Part shown: piece by piece, positions 1 to 8,050 of the stretch | Numbering within the stretch: position 1 is the first letter of the stretch | Layout of the letters: every line of letters starts with the position of its first letter | Assembly: GCA_045600865.1 (NCBI GenBank) | Contig: JAZRYS010000201.1 | Span: forward strand, 1-28,013 | From: Aphodosoma sp045600865 | Lineage (GTDB): Bacteria; Bacteroidota; Bacteroidia; Bacteroidales; Paludibacteraceae | Length of the DNA: 28,013 nucleotides | Direction of reading: 5' to 3' | Position numbers and translations under genes: made by a program | The notes under the pieces: generated by a model | Told to the model about the DNA's origin: nothing | The model's input: the letters and a program-made list of their open reading frames with translations, nothing else | Database searches by the model: none

Positions 1-63
1 GTACGGCGGTTTTACCATGATTCTGCTGTGGGTTCGCTATGCCTTTGCTGATCCTTCGCCGTG

Positions 64-116
64 CCTCTGCTATTTAGCAGAGAAATAGCAGGCAATTAGC
101 AGAGAAATAGCAGAGG
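64..116. repeat. Short direct and inverted repeat downstream of the MmcQ-like gene
   Basis: An 18-base unit, TTAGCAGAGAAATAGCAG, occurs twice (74-91 and 96-113). The outer arms CCTCTGCTATTT (64-75) and AAATAGCAGAGG (105-116) form a perfect 12-bp inverted repeat. It lies just past the 3' end of the leftward gene at 132-491 and could serve as a transcription terminator or be a small intergenic repeat. There is no clear T-tract, so the terminator reading is inference. Confidence 0.6.
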
Positions 117-131
117 GGCAGAAAAGGCATT

Positions 132-491
132 TCATGATGTCTTGGACGAAAGTGCCTCGCAGATGCTTTTAGGTAGCGAGCTGAAGACGAGGTCATGCGA
201 TTCTGTAACCAGTGATTTTACGAGAGAACTCGGCAGAGAGCACTCGTAATAGATGTCGCTCCAGTGTTTTTTGTTCCAGTGCCATGCTGGTTCGATGTCT
301 GGATATTCGGCACGCAGTTCGTTGTTGCGGTTGGGAGTCAGTTTGATTGCTGCATGTTTGTCGCCTGTCAGCGAGAGGCATGCAAATATCTTGCCGCCAA
401 TGCGGTAAACGATGCAATCGTCGCCGAAAGGCATGTCCTCTGTGACATGTGGCAGAGACAATATGTATTCTCGCAGTTGTTCTATATCCAT
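132..491 (-). CDS. MmcQ/YjbR family DNA-binding-fold protein
   Basis: A 119-residue protein matching the small MmcQ/YjbR (CyaY-like fold) family in length and pattern. The sequence opens MDIEQLREYILSLPHVTED, continues with the family's central strands (GGKIFACLSL, then a lysine-containing stretch AAIKLTPNRN), and has the conserved aromatic block around residues 66-83 (PAWHWNKKHWSDIYYE). Members are cytoplasmic and structurally related to DNA-binding folds, but no cellular role is established, so none is claimed. It is transcribed alone: the next leftward gene upstream ends at 610 and a terminator and promoter lie between. The start ATG at 491 gives a canonical N-terminus. Confidence 0.85.
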   Translation of the reverse strand: MDIEQLREYILSLPHVTEDMPFGDDCIVYRIGGKIFACLSLTGDKHAAIKLTPNRNNELRAEYPDIEPAWHWNKKHWSDIYYECSLPSSLVKSLVTESHDLVFSSLPKSICEALSSKTS

Positions 492-536
492 TGATATGTG
501 AAATTAGAGTCGTAGTTGACTTTCCGAAGGAAGTTG

Positions 537-567
537 CAAAGGTATAAAAAATATTTGAAAAAACAAT
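537..567 (-). promoter_or_regulatory. Bacteroidetes-type promoter for the MmcQ-like gene
   Basis: Read leftward, the -7 element TACCTTTG (plus strand CAAAGGTA, 537-544) is preceded after 19 bases by ATTG (plus strand CAAT, 564-567). This matches TTTG-N19-TAnnTTTG except for one base in the -33 box. Transcription should begin near 531, about 40 bases before the ATG at 491. It overlaps the upstream terminator. Confidence 0.6.
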
Positions 568-595
568 GAGTCCCCATCCGTGAGGAGGAGGACTC
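558..595 (-). terminator. Rho-independent terminator of the QueD-like gene
   Basis: Leftward reading gives GAGTCC (plus 590-595), a 16-base intervening segment and GGACTC (plus 568-573). The stem can extend to about eight pairs with one G-U. It is followed by ATTG and a run of six T (plus strand A 558-563). It sits 15-50 bases after the stop codon of the QueD-like gene. Confidence 0.6.
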
Positions 596-609
596 GCAGT
601 AGGAGAGAG

Positions 610-1179
610 CTATCTTTGATATCCGCACTTAGGGCAGTGCCCATTCTTGTCGAGGCTGATGCCGCAGAGTGGGCAACGATCCATTGTTCCGTTTACAGGG
701 AACTCGGCAGTGGCGGCATTGACACCGCTTGTAAAGGTAATCTTTGCGATGTTCAGTTTGTCCTTAAGAAGGTCATAGACAATCTTAATCATTCCTTCAA
801 CGGTCATTGTCTCTTTTGTCACTACAAGGCGGCAATCAGGATAGGCTGTTGCCAGTTCTGTTTTGAATGCAGCTCCTTTCATAGTGTTCTGTGGGTGGCC
901 ATTGCGGATGCCCTGCTTCTCATAGATGTCAAGAACGGCAGGAAGAAGAGGGTCGTCCTCACGCAAAATCAAGGCATGGTCGAAATTTTTCAGTACTGCC
1001 CAAGCTGTCTTTTGGATTTCGTTGCATGGGAAGACCATGTTTACTCCCATGTTGACTGAGTCTTCCACCTCAATGGTGAGAATACCTGTGTGTCCGTGCA
1101 GATACTGTGCCTCGCCCTTAAAGCCATAAAAGCGGTGGGCATACTGCAAATCAAATGTTGTTACACTTCTCATAAGCAT
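610..1179 (-). CDS. QueD-like 6-pyruvoyl-tetrahydropterin synthase family protein with C-terminal zinc ribbon
   Basis: A 189-residue protein of the PTPS/6-carboxytetrahydropterin synthase family. The three zinc-binding histidines are visible (H15 in YAHRF, H28 and H30 in LHGH), as is the D67-H68 pair and a family-like helix near TVEGMIKIVYDLL. Canonical QueD has a catalytic cysteine four residues before the first HGH histidine (CxxxHGH); here that position is alanine (A24), with a glutamate at E23. The C-terminus, residues 169-189, carries CPLC and CPKC, a typical four-cysteine zinc ribbon not found in ordinary QueD. The family acts in queuosine (preQ0) or pterin synthesis, but the missing cysteine makes the reaction uncertain. 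An alternative start is the ATG at 1173. No other preQ0 genes are nearby. Confidence 0.8.
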   Translation of the reverse strand: MLMRSVTTFDLQYAHRFYGFKGEAQYLHGHTGILTIEVEDSVNMGVNMVFPCNEIQKTAWAVLKNFDHALILREDDPLLPAVLDIYEKQGIRNGHPQNTMKGAAFKTELATAYPDCRLVVTKETMTVEGMIKIVYDLLKDKLNIAKITFTSGVNAATAEFPVNGTMDRCPLCGISLDKNGHCPKCGYQR

Positions 1180-1221
1180 TTGGTTTTTTAAGGGGGTTAA
1201 ACAATAATTTTGTCTTGTACT

Positions 1222-1243
1222 GAATTTAGGGCGGCCTAAATTC
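1222..1243. promoter_or_regulatory. Perfect hairpin in the leader of the QueD-like gene
   Basis: GAATTTAGG (1222-1230), loop GCGG (1231-1234), CCTAAATTC (1235-1243): a 9-bp perfect stem with a four-base loop. If the -7 element at 1254-1261 is correct, transcription starts near 1248 and this hairpin is at the very 5' end of the mRNA. It could stabilise the message or be an operator. No preQ1 riboswitch consensus was found in the leader. Confidence 0.5.
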
Positions 1244-1253
1244 TTGCACGATG

Positions 1254-1261
1254 CAAAGGTA
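1254..1261 (-). promoter_or_regulatory. -7 promoter element of the QueD-like gene
   Basis: Plus strand CAAAGGTA reads TACCTTTG on the minus strand, an exact TAnnTTTG. No good TTTG was found 19-20 bases upstream, so only the -7 element is called. It lies about 75 bases before the start codon. Confidence 0.55.
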
Positions 1262-1440
1262 CGATGATTTTTGCCAATATGTGCAATAAAAATTAAATAA
1301 TGTTCTGCATGTTACGATTATTTAAGATTTAATCAAACATATTGCATAAAATCACTGTGAAAATCGTAATGACAGGCATCTTCAACTGGGAAGTCAACAT
1401 TTTTAGCTTGCAAATTCATGGCTGTTTGAAAAAAAATGTG

Positions 1441-1448
1441 TATCTTTG
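1441..1448 (+). promoter_or_regulatory. -7 promoter element before the MFS gene
   Basis: TATCTTTG is an exact TAnnTTTG. Transcription would start near 1455, leaving a leader of about 130 bases before the ATG at 1585. The leader contains CAGTAA-GTGA-TTACTG (1505-1520), a 6-bp stem closed by a GNRA-type loop. The nearest upstream TTTG (1425-1428) is too close (12 bases), so the -33 box is uncertain. This promoter excludes the longer open frame that begins at 1342. Confidence 0.55.
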
Positions 1449-1584
1449 CACGGATTATAGCTGGTGTGATGATGGATTTGGAAGGGGGCTTGTAAATCGC
1501 TATGCAGTAAGTGATTACTGGCTATGTGTGCTTTTGTTGAGGGAAATGGGATTGGACGACGCGGGTGATGTAAATTGCAACTTG

Positions 1585-2787
1585 ATGACTATGGAAGTGA
1601 AAGAAAAATTATGGAATGCCAATTATAACAGGGTGATGGCGACAAATTTCGCCCTGTTTTTCTCGTTTTATCTTTTGACACCTTTGCTGCCGATATACCT
1701 GAGCGAGACATACGGAGCAGGTAAGGACATGATAGGTTTTGTGCTGTCGGGATATACACTTGTGGCTTTGCTTGTGCGGCCATTCAGTGGCTTCATGGTG
1801 GATAGTTTCAGACGAAAGAGGGTGCTGCTGTGGTGCCTGACTGCATATTTCATATTCATGGGAGGGTATCTGGTGGCAGGGTCGATGGTGCTTTTTGCTG
1901 TCGTGAGGACGCTGCATGGCGGACCTTTCGGGGCATCTACTGTTGCCAACAGCACTATGGCTATTGACGTGCTGCCGGCATCACGCAGAAACGAGGGAAT
2001 AGGATTCTATGGCTTGAGCAACAACCTTGCTTCGGCCATTGCACCATCTGCGGGTATATATCTCTACCATCTGACGGACAACTTCGACGTGCTTTTCTGG
2101 ATAGCCTTTGGCGTGGCGGGTCTTGGATTGTGGATGGCCTCAAGGGTGAAGGTGGAGGATAAGCCTGTGGTGAAGAACAAGCAGAAGATCTCGCTTGACC
2201 GTTTCTTCCTGCTGAAAGGATGGTTCATAGCAATGTTCATTGTCGTGAGCGGCTTCTGCTGGGGCGTGATGGGTAACTATCTTGCCATTTACGGCAAGGA
2301 ACACCTGGGAATAACCGGAGGTACGGGAATGTTCTTCCTGCTGCTTTCGCTGGCTTTGATTTCTTCGCGTCTGTGGGGAAGCAAGTCGCTCAGGGAGGGT
2401 AAGATGCTGCTGAATGCTGCTGAAGGAGCAATATTGTCAACCTGTGGCTATCTGCTGTTCATTGCATGGCCAGACATGGATGGCTGGCAAGGAATGGTGG
2501 GGTATTACGGTGCTGCAATCCTGATAGGTCTGGGTAATGGTCATATATGGCCAGCATTCCAGAATATGATAATATCAATAGCTGACCATAGTCAGCGAGG
2601 TACGGCCAATGGTACGATATTGACAGCGTGGGACTTGGGTAGTGGAATAGGTGTGTTGCTTGGCGGTGTAGTGGCTGAACTGGTATGCTATGAAGCAACT
2701 TTCTGGATGGTGGCAGGGGTGCATATAGTCGGGTTGTTGATGTTTTATGTAGTGGTAAGGCCTAATTATATAAAATGCTCTGAATAA
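1585..2787 (+). CDS. Major facilitator superfamily transporter
   Basis: About 400 residues with roughly twelve hydrophobic segments, typical of MFS drug or sugar efflux carriers. The first membrane span begins at ATNFALFFSFYLLTPLLPIY, and the loop between spans 2 and 3 carries the motif-A-like FSGFMVDSFRRKRVL. It probably exports a small molecule across the inner membrane; the substrate cannot be read from sequence. The frame is open back to 1342, but that part lies across a promoter and is not MFS-like. The ATG at 1585 (or 1591) puts a short cytoplasmic N-terminus before the first span. Its stop codon directly abuts the start of the aldehyde dehydrogenase gene, so the two are co-transcribed. 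Confidence 0.85.
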   Translation: MTMEVKEKLWNANYNRVMATNFALFFSFYLLTPLLPIYLSETYGAGKDMIGFVLSGYTLVALLVRPFSGFMVDSFRRKRVLLWCLTAYFIFMGGYLVAGSMVLFAVVRTLHGGPFGASTVANSTMAIDVLPASRRNEGIGFYGLSNNLASAIAPSAGIYLYHLTDNFDVLFWIAFGVAGLGLWMASRVKVEDKPVVKNKQKISLDRFFLLKGWFIAMFIVVSGFCWGVMGNYLAIYGKEHLGITGGTGMFFLLLSLALISSRLWGSKSLREGKMLLNAAEGAILSTCGYLLFIAWPDMDGWQGMVGYYGAAILIGLGNGHIWPAFQNMIISIADHSQRGTANGTILTAWDLGSGIGVLLGGVVAELVCYEATFWMVAGVHIVGLLMFYVVVRPNYIKCSE

Positions 2788-4173
2788 ATGGAGGCAAAGA
2801 CAATAATAGACAAGCAGAGAACGTTTTTCAGAAGAGGAACGACACTGGATGTGTCGTGGAGAATTGAACAGCTGAAGAAACTGAAAAAATGCGTTGCTGA
2901 AAATTCAGATGCCATGGTTGAGGCTCTAAAGGAGGATCTTGGCCGTGATTATGTGGAAGGGTATCTGTGTGATGTTGGACCTATCTTCGTCGAAATAGAT
3001 GAGATTATTGCGGGTTTGAGACGATGGGCAAGACCTGAAAGACATTTCAGCGGGCTGATGTGCTGGCCGAGCATCTGGACTAAGGTCTATAAAATGCCAT
3101 ACGGAGTGACTCTGATAATAAGTCCGTTCAACTTTCCGTTCCTGTTGACTTTTGGTGTGCTGGCAGCAAGTATGGCAGGAGGAAATACCGCAGTGCTGAA
3201 ATGCAGCAGCAAGAGCAGTGCCTGTACGCGTGTGATTGCTGATGTTGTCAGAAAAACTTTTGACCCTGGGTATGTGACTGTTGTTGAGGGTGGCCATGAT
3301 GTGGCAGATATGCTGCTCGAGGAACGTTGGGACAAGATATTCTATACTGGTTCGCCGGCTGTGGGAAGACATGTGATGGAGATGGCTGCACGACATCTTA
3401 CTCCTGTTGCCCTGGAACTTGGCGGAGAGACGGGAAACTGGTGTGTCGTGCGTAAAGATGCAGACCTCAGAGATGCGGCAAGGAAGATAGCATTCTTCAA
3501 GTTGCTGAATGCAGGGCAGATTTGCATAAACATAAATCAGGTGGCTGTCGATGCTGAGGTGGCAGGGGAGTTTGTGGATCTGCTGAAAGAGGAGTTCCGC
3601 AGGCAGATAGGAGATGATGCCCTGAACAATGGGCAATATCCTAAACTGATAACAGAGACTGCCTGGGACAAATGCGCTGCAACTGCTGAGAAGTATAACG
3701 ACAGGATTGTTTATGGCGGAAAAGGCGACAGAAACGCAAGACGCTTTGAACCTACTGTGATATACCCTGTTAGAGAAGACGAGGAGGTTGTGCAGAGAGA
3801 GTTGTTCTGCCCACTATTGCCAATAGTGCCTTACGATGACGAAAAGGCAATCCTGGGTGTTATTGAAAGCAGGGAACATCCGTTGGCAATGTATCTTTTC
3901 ACTCGTGACGTGAAGTGGGCAAGACGCATTATGCAGAGTATGCGCTTTGGCGGAGGATGCATAAACGAGGTGTGCATTCATTTGATGGTCAAAGGTGTGC
4001 CGTTCAATGGCGTAGGACATTCAGGAATGGGAGCTTATCATGGAGAATGGGGGTTCAGGGAGTTTACGCATCCGCAGACTGTGTTGGAAGGGAAGTCATT
4101 CTGGAACCTGTCGATGAGGGAACACCCTTATACATCGGGTAAAATGAAACTGCTCAAGGCTTTTCTTAATTAA
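2788..4173 (+). CDS. Aldehyde dehydrogenase, class 3-like
   Basis: A 461-residue NAD(P)-dependent aldehyde dehydrogenase, close in length and pattern to the short class 3 (ALDH3/AlkH-type) enzymes that oxidise aldehydes to acids. Visible motifs are the Rossmann region with SPFNFP (112-117), FYTGSPAVGR (185-194), the general-base glutamate in LELGG (E210), the nucleophile in GQIC (C246), and the C-terminal NGVGHSGMGAYHG block. The usual ELGGK reads ELGGE here, and the usual KPSE-like motif reads KCSS; these are unusual but outside the catalytic dyad. It starts immediately after the MFS stop codon with no spacer, implying translational coupling and a shared job, perhaps disposal of a transported or toxic aldehyde (inference). 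Confidence 0.9.
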   Translation: MEAKTIIDKQRTFFRRGTTLDVSWRIEQLKKLKKCVAENSDAMVEALKEDLGRDYVEGYLCDVGPIFVEIDEIIAGLRRWARPERHFSGLMCWPSIWTKVYKMPYGVTLIISPFNFPFLLTFGVLAASMAGGNTAVLKCSSKSSACTRVIADVVRKTFDPGYVTVVEGGHDVADMLLEERWDKIFYTGSPAVGRHVMEMAARHLTPVALELGGETGNWCVVRKDADLRDAARKIAFFKLLNAGQICININQVAVDAEVAGEFVDLLKEEFRRQIGDDALNNGQYPKLITETAWDKCAATAEKYNDRIVYGGKGDRNARRFEPTVIYPVREDEEVVQRELFCPLLPIVPYDDEKAILGVIESREHPLAMYLFTRDVKWARRIMQSMRFGGGCINEVCIHLMVKGVPFNGVGHSGMGAYHGEWGFREFTHPQTVLEGKSFWNLSMREHPYTSGKMKLLKAFLN

Positions 4174-4183
4174 CAATTGATAA

Positions 4184-6658
4184 TTGGTTAGAAGACTGGT
4201 AATATTGATGTTGCTTGTGACGATGGCTGCTATGGTCAGTGGCCAGGGAAAGGTTTATGTCCGTGGTTACGTGCTGGATGAGAAGGGAAGAGGGATGGAA
4301 TCTGTGACCGTGCAGGCCAAGAACGAAAGAAACGAGATGGAAGGGGCTGTCACCAACGACAAAGGATATTACGAGGTGGCAGTGCTGACAGGCGACAGTG
4401 TTTTCGTGAAAGCCAGTTTCATTGGATACAAGACTGCATACAGGAGCTTTGAGGTTGGAAAGGAGAGAGCCTACAACCTTAACCTGACCTTAAGAGAGGA
4501 CGAGACAATGCTTGAGGAGGTTGAGGTGAAGGCGCAGGTGCGGCAGAACAGTGCAATGATGAGAATTGACATGAGCAAGGTGAAGGTTATGCCTGGGTCG
4601 GTAAGTGGCGGTATTGAAAGTATGCTGACAATGATGCCAGGAGTCAACTCAACCAACGAACTCAGCTCTCAGTATTCTGTCCGTGGTGGAAACTATGACG
4701 AGAACAGCGTGTATATAAACGGGATAGAGGTGTACAGACCATTGCTTATCAGAAGCGGGCAACAGGAGGGACTGAGTATAATAAATCCAGACATGGTTGG
4801 GGCTGTGAACTTCTCTTCTGGCGGTTATGATGCAAGCTATGGCGATAAGTCTGCTTCTGTGCTTGATGTCATCTACAAGAACCCCAAGAAATTCGAAGCA
4901 AATATAACAGCCTCGCTGCAGGGTGCTACGGCTTTTGTGGGGGCAAGCGGAGAAAAATGGACACAGATGCACGGCCTTAGGTTCAAAACTGTGCAGACGT
5001 TGTTGGGAACAATGGATACTAAGGGAGAATATGCTCCATACTATTTTGACTACCAGACATTCATGACATGGAAAGTGGGCAAGAAGGTGGAGATGAGTTT
5101 TCTTGGAAATATTTCACAGAATTATTACAAATTCGTGCCAAAATCGAGAAGCACATCATTTGGAACTATTTCTGACGCACATTCTTTTGACGTGGATTTC
5201 ACGGGTGAGGAATTTGACATTTTCAGGACATATTTCGGAGCTTTCAGCACTACGTACAAGCCAAATGACGATGTTAAGCTGAACCTGAATGTCAGCGCAT
5301 TCAATACTGATGAACGTGAGACATACGATATTACAGGCGAGTATTCCTTAGCAGAGGTCGCCATTGGCAGCACTGATACAGAAAACAGCCAGACAACAGT
5401 TGGTATTGGCAGTTTCCATGAACATGCAAGAAACAGACTCAGTGCTACGGTTGTTAATGTGGGGCATAGTGGTGAATGGAAGAAAAACGACAACAGACTT
5501 TCTTGGGGTCTGAGTTACCAATATGAGGTGGTGCTTGACAAGATATCAGAATGGGAGAGCAGAGATTCAGCAGGTTATTCCCTGCCATTCACAGGTGATG
5601 CTGTCAATGTGATTTATAATCTCTATTCGGATGTTGAACTTAAGACTCATCGTTTTCAGGCGTATCTGCAGGAACATTACAGATATTTTGCCGACCATGG
5701 AGTGTGGAACTTTGACGTTGGAGTGCGGGCGAATTATTGGTCGTGGAACAATGAATTCTTAGTGTCGCCAAGAGCATCAATATCTCTTACCCCAGCATGG
5801 GAGAAAGCTGATTTCGACTTCAGGCTTTCGGGAGGTTTGTATTATCAGGCACCATTCTATAAAGAATTGCGTCAAGAGGTGATGGATGCTGAAGGAAACA
5901 ACAATGTTGTGCTGAACAACAACATAAAAGCCCAAAGGACAGTCCATGTAGTCTTTGGCATGGATTATAATTTCAGGGCATGGAGCAGACCTTTCAAGCT
6001 TACTCTTGAGGCTTATTACAAACCGGCAGACAGGGTTATAAGTTACTATGTTGACAACCTGAAGATAAGATATTCGGGCGAGAATGATGCCATTGCATAC
6101 GCAACAGGAATTGACCTGAAACTTTTTGGCGAGTTTGTGCCGGGAACAGACTCGTGGATATCTTTTTCGTGGATGAATGTCAAGGAGAATCTGCTCAACG
6201 ACCATTATTCTGTATATAGCAACGCAGGACGCTATCTCGGCGAGGTGCAGCCTCAGTGGATAGCAAGACCGAACGAACAACGGTATAACATCTCGTTATT
6301 CTTTCAGGATTATTTTCCAAACCACCCAGAGTACAAGGTGTATCTGAAATTTGTATGGAGTGACGGCTTGCCATTTGGTGCTCCTCATTCAGAACGTTAC
6401 ACGGCTGTGTATAGGACAAAAGCATATAACAGGGTAGATCTCGGTGCTTCACGCAACTTCGTTAAGGGAAGAGAAAAGTGGATGAAACAGAATCAGCCGG
6501 TGGAGTATTGGGGTATTACTTTGGAATTGCTTAATCTGTTCAATATAAAGAATGTGAATTCGTATTACTGGGTTACTGACGTGAACGACACTCAGTATGC
6601 AGTGCCGAATTATCTCTCTGGTTTCATGGTGAACCTTAGGATAGCTGTGGGATTTTAA
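4184..6658 (+). CDS. TonB-dependent outer-membrane receptor with carboxypeptidase-regulatory-like N-terminus
   Basis: An 824-residue outer-membrane receptor. Residues 1-21 form a signal peptide ending MVSGQ. Residues about 23-105 are a carboxypeptidase-D-regulatory-like beta domain (VRGYVLDEKGRGMESVTVQ, then a TNDKGYYEV turn). A plug domain follows (about 115-235, with SQYSVRGGNYDENSVYINGI), then a long barrel ending in a terminal phenylalanine. It imports a ligand such as a siderophore, vitamin or oligosaccharide using TonB energy. No SusD-like lipoprotein is adjacent, so it is not a standard Sus pair. The start is TTG at 4184, directly after an in-frame TAA; the next ATG (4208) would remove the basic part of the signal peptide. 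It lies 10 bases after the aldehyde dehydrogenase gene. Confidence 0.9.
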   Translation: MVRRLVILMLLVTMAAMVSGQGKVYVRGYVLDEKGRGMESVTVQAKNERNEMEGAVTNDKGYYEVAVLTGDSVFVKASFIGYKTAYRSFEVGKERAYNLNLTLREDETMLEEVEVKAQVRQNSAMMRIDMSKVKVMPGSVSGGIESMLTMMPGVNSTNELSSQYSVRGGNYDENSVYINGIEVYRPLLIRSGQQEGLSIINPDMVGAVNFSSGGYDASYGDKSASVLDVIYKNPKKFEANITASLQGATAFVGASGEKWTQMHGLRFKTVQTLLGTMDTKGEYAPYYFDYQTFMTWKVGKKVEMSFLGNISQNYYKFVPKSRSTSFGTISDAHSFDVDFTGEEFDIFRTYFGAFSTTYKPNDDVKLNLNVSAFNTDERETYDITGEYSLAEVAIGSTDTENSQTTVGIGSFHEHARNRLSATVVNVGHSGEWKKNDNRLSWGLSYQYEVVLDKISEWESRDSAGYSLPFTGDAVNVIYNLYSDVELKTHRFQAYLQEHYRYFADHGVWNFDVGVRANYWSWNNEFLVSPRASISLTPAWEKADFDFRLSGGLYYQAPFYKELRQEVMDAEGNNNVVLNNNIKAQRTVHVVFGMDYNFRAWSRPFKLTLEAYYKPADRVISYYVDNLKIRYSGENDAIAYATGIDLKLFGEFVPGTDSWISFSWMNVKENLLNDHYSVYSNAGRYLGEVQPQWIARPNEQRYNISLFFQDYFPNHPEYKVYLKFVWSDGLPFGAPHSERYTAVYRTKAYNRVDLGASRNFVKGREKWMKQNQPVEYWGITLELLNLFNIKNVNSYYWVTDVNDTQYAVPNYLSGFMVNLRIAVGF

Positions 6659-6680
6659 TTGAATTGACAATTGATATTTA

Positions 6681-6887
6681 ATGATTATGGGAACATTAGG
6701 ATTTTTAGGAACTACGGAAATTGTAGTCATTGTTCTGGTTGTGCTTTTGCTTTTTGGCGGAAAGAAAATCCCTGAATTGATGAGAGGTGTTGGTAAGGGT
6801 GTCAGAAGCTTCAAGGAAGGAGTCAATGGCGTGGAAGAGGAAATAAAGAAGCCTGTAGAAAAGGCTGAGGAGAAGAAAGATGAGTGA
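6681..6887 (+). CDS. tatA: Twin-arginine translocase subunit TatA
   Basis: A 68-residue TatA/TatE-type protein: one N-terminal membrane helix (about residues 12-26), the hinge LFGGKKIPELMRGVGKG, an amphipathic helix and a charged lysine/glutamate tail. TatA subunits oligomerise to let folded twin-arginine proteins cross the inner membrane. The start may be the ATG at 6681 or the one at 6687, which gives MGTLGF. It overlaps tatC by 8 bases and lies 22 bases after the receptor gene. No TatB follows, so TatA probably serves both roles, as in other minimal Tat systems. Confidence 0.93.
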   Translation: MIMGTLGFLGTTEIVVIVLVVLLLFGGKKIPELMRGVGKGVRSFKEGVNGVEEEIKKPVEKAEEKKDE

Positions 6888-7644
6888 TGAGAAACAGATG
6901 ACCTTCTGGGATCATCTGGATGTGATGAGGGGTGGAGTGCTGAGAAGTGCTGCTGTGTGGGTGGTGTTCAGCATTGTGGCTTTCGTGATGAAAGATTGGC
7001 TGTTCTGGGTGGTGTTTGCTCCATCTCAGACAGATTTTATATTATATAAGGTGTTGGGGTTGGGTGATTTTGACGTGAAGTTTATCAACACTGACCTGAC
7101 AGCCCAGTTCATAGTGCACCTGGAGGTTGCCATGTTGGCAGGACTGGTAGTAGCAATGCCATATATTGTGATTGAGGTTTATCGTTTCATTGCACCTGCA
7201 TTGTATGAGAATGAGAGGCGAGTGAGTGCCGGAGTGACGACCGGAGGAGTGGTTTTGTTTGTTGCAGGAGCATTGTTGAACTATTTTGTGATATTTCCTT
7301 TTGCATTTAGATTTCTGTCATTGTATCAAGTGAACGATGTCGTGGTGAACCAGATATCGCTCAAGTCATACGTCAGCACTTTAATAGTGATGACAATAAT
7401 GATAGGTGTGTTGTTTGAAATGCCTGTCGTGGCTTGGATTCTTGGAAAAGTGGGACTTATAAATGCAGATGGGATGAGGAAATATCGCAGACATGCCATC
7501 GTTGCATTGCTGATATTGGCAGCAGTGATAACCCCCACAGGTGATGCAGTGACATTGATGCTTGTGGCGGTTCCTTTGTATGCACTCTATGAACTCAGCA
7601 TTTTGCTTGTCAGAAATCCAAAGACTAAGGATTTTACGACATAA
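6880..7644 (+). CDS. tatC: Twin-arginine translocase subunit TatC
   Basis: A 254-residue polytopic protein with six membrane helices, the usual size and topology of TatC, which recognises the twin-arginine signal peptide. Family features are the N-terminal TFWDHLDVMRGGVLRSA (usually HLEELR), the FIAPALYENERR block after the second helix, and ITPTGDAVTLMLVAVPLYALYE near the end. The ATG lies within the last codons of tatA, so translation is coupled. The 3' end overlaps the end of the convergent thioesterase gene by 11 bases, leaving no room for an intergenic terminator. Confidence 0.95.
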   Translation: MSDEKQMTFWDHLDVMRGGVLRSAAVWVVFSIVAFVMKDWLFWVVFAPSQTDFILYKVLGLGDFDVKFINTDLTAQFIVHLEVAMLAGLVVAMPYIVIEVYRFIAPALYENERRVSAGVTTGGVVLFVAGALLNYFVIFPFAFRFLSLYQVNDVVVNQISLKSYVSTLIVMTIMIGVLFEMPVVAWILGKVGLINADGMRKYRRHAIVALLILAAVITPTGDAVTLMLVAVPLYALYELSILLVRNPKTKDFTT

Positions 7645-7981
7645 ATTTAGCAATGTTTATTATAAAACGAGTGTGGGTGGCTGTGGCAATCTGTTCTCCT
7701 GCTTCGTTTAGGCAAACAGCCGAGAAAACTATCTTCCGGCGGTCTTGCTCTACAAGGTTGACATGACAAGTGATTGTCTCGCCAACCTTTGATTTTTTCA
7801 GATGGTCAAGATTAATGTTCGTACCGACGGATGATTCCTCGGTGGAATGGAGAGAATTTGCAATTTCTGTTGCAATGCCCTCAATCCATGCTGCAAGCAC
7901 GGGAGTTGCAAGCACGGGCAAAGTGCCAGAACCAACCTGTATGGCAGTTTCTTTTTCTGTTACTTTGAATAGTTTTGTCAT
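7634..7981 (-). CDS. FlK-like hotdog-fold thioesterase
   Basis: A 115-residue single-domain hotdog protein resembling the fluoroacetyl-CoA thioesterase (FlK) family. Visible family features are the V.ATPVLAAWIEGIA helix with Thr26 and Glu34, then GTNINLDHLKKSKVGETI with His60; threonine, glutamate and histidine form the FlK catalytic set. The tail THTRFII matches the family's last strand. It probably hydrolyses a small acyl-CoA in the cytoplasm; fluoroacetyl-CoA itself is unlikely as substrate. It is the last gene of a leftward three-gene unit, 53 bases after the short-chain dehydrogenase. Confidence 0.82.
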   Translation of the reverse strand: MTKLFKVTEKETAIQVGSGTLPVLATPVLAAWIEGIATEIANSLHSTEESSVGTNINLDHLKKSKVGETITCHVNLVEQDRRKIVFSAVCLNEAGEQIATATHTRFIINIAKFMS

Positions 7982-7998
7982 TTTTTTAGCTGGTAATA

Positions 7999-8050
7999 TA
8001 GATGTTTTAGATAATCTAGAAGTTCTAGGAATGTCTAGACTCTATAGAAT
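7999..8050. repeat. 9-bp-period TAGA repeat, copy A
   Basis: TAG trinucleotides start at 7999, 8008, 8017, 8026, 8036 and 8045: six units with period 9 (one of 10), around a TCTAGA-like core. It covers the gap between the thioesterase and dehydrogenase genes and the last five codons of the latter, supplying its TAG stop codon on the minus strand. Related copies are at 10666-10701 and 11048-11092. Confidence 0.7.

Noticed and set aside
74..113. Two spaced 18-base repeats as a CRISPR start
   Set aside because: Only two copies, 4 bases apart, and no spacer-length unit.
1180..1250. preQ1 riboswitch before the QueD-like gene
   Set aside because: The AAAAAACC tail is suggestive, but no matching GG/CC pseudoknot stem can be drawn.
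1342..1584. N-terminal extension of the MFS frame starting at 1342
   Set aside because: It crosses an exact promoter element at 1441-1448 and has no MFS character; the ATG at 1585 is more likely.
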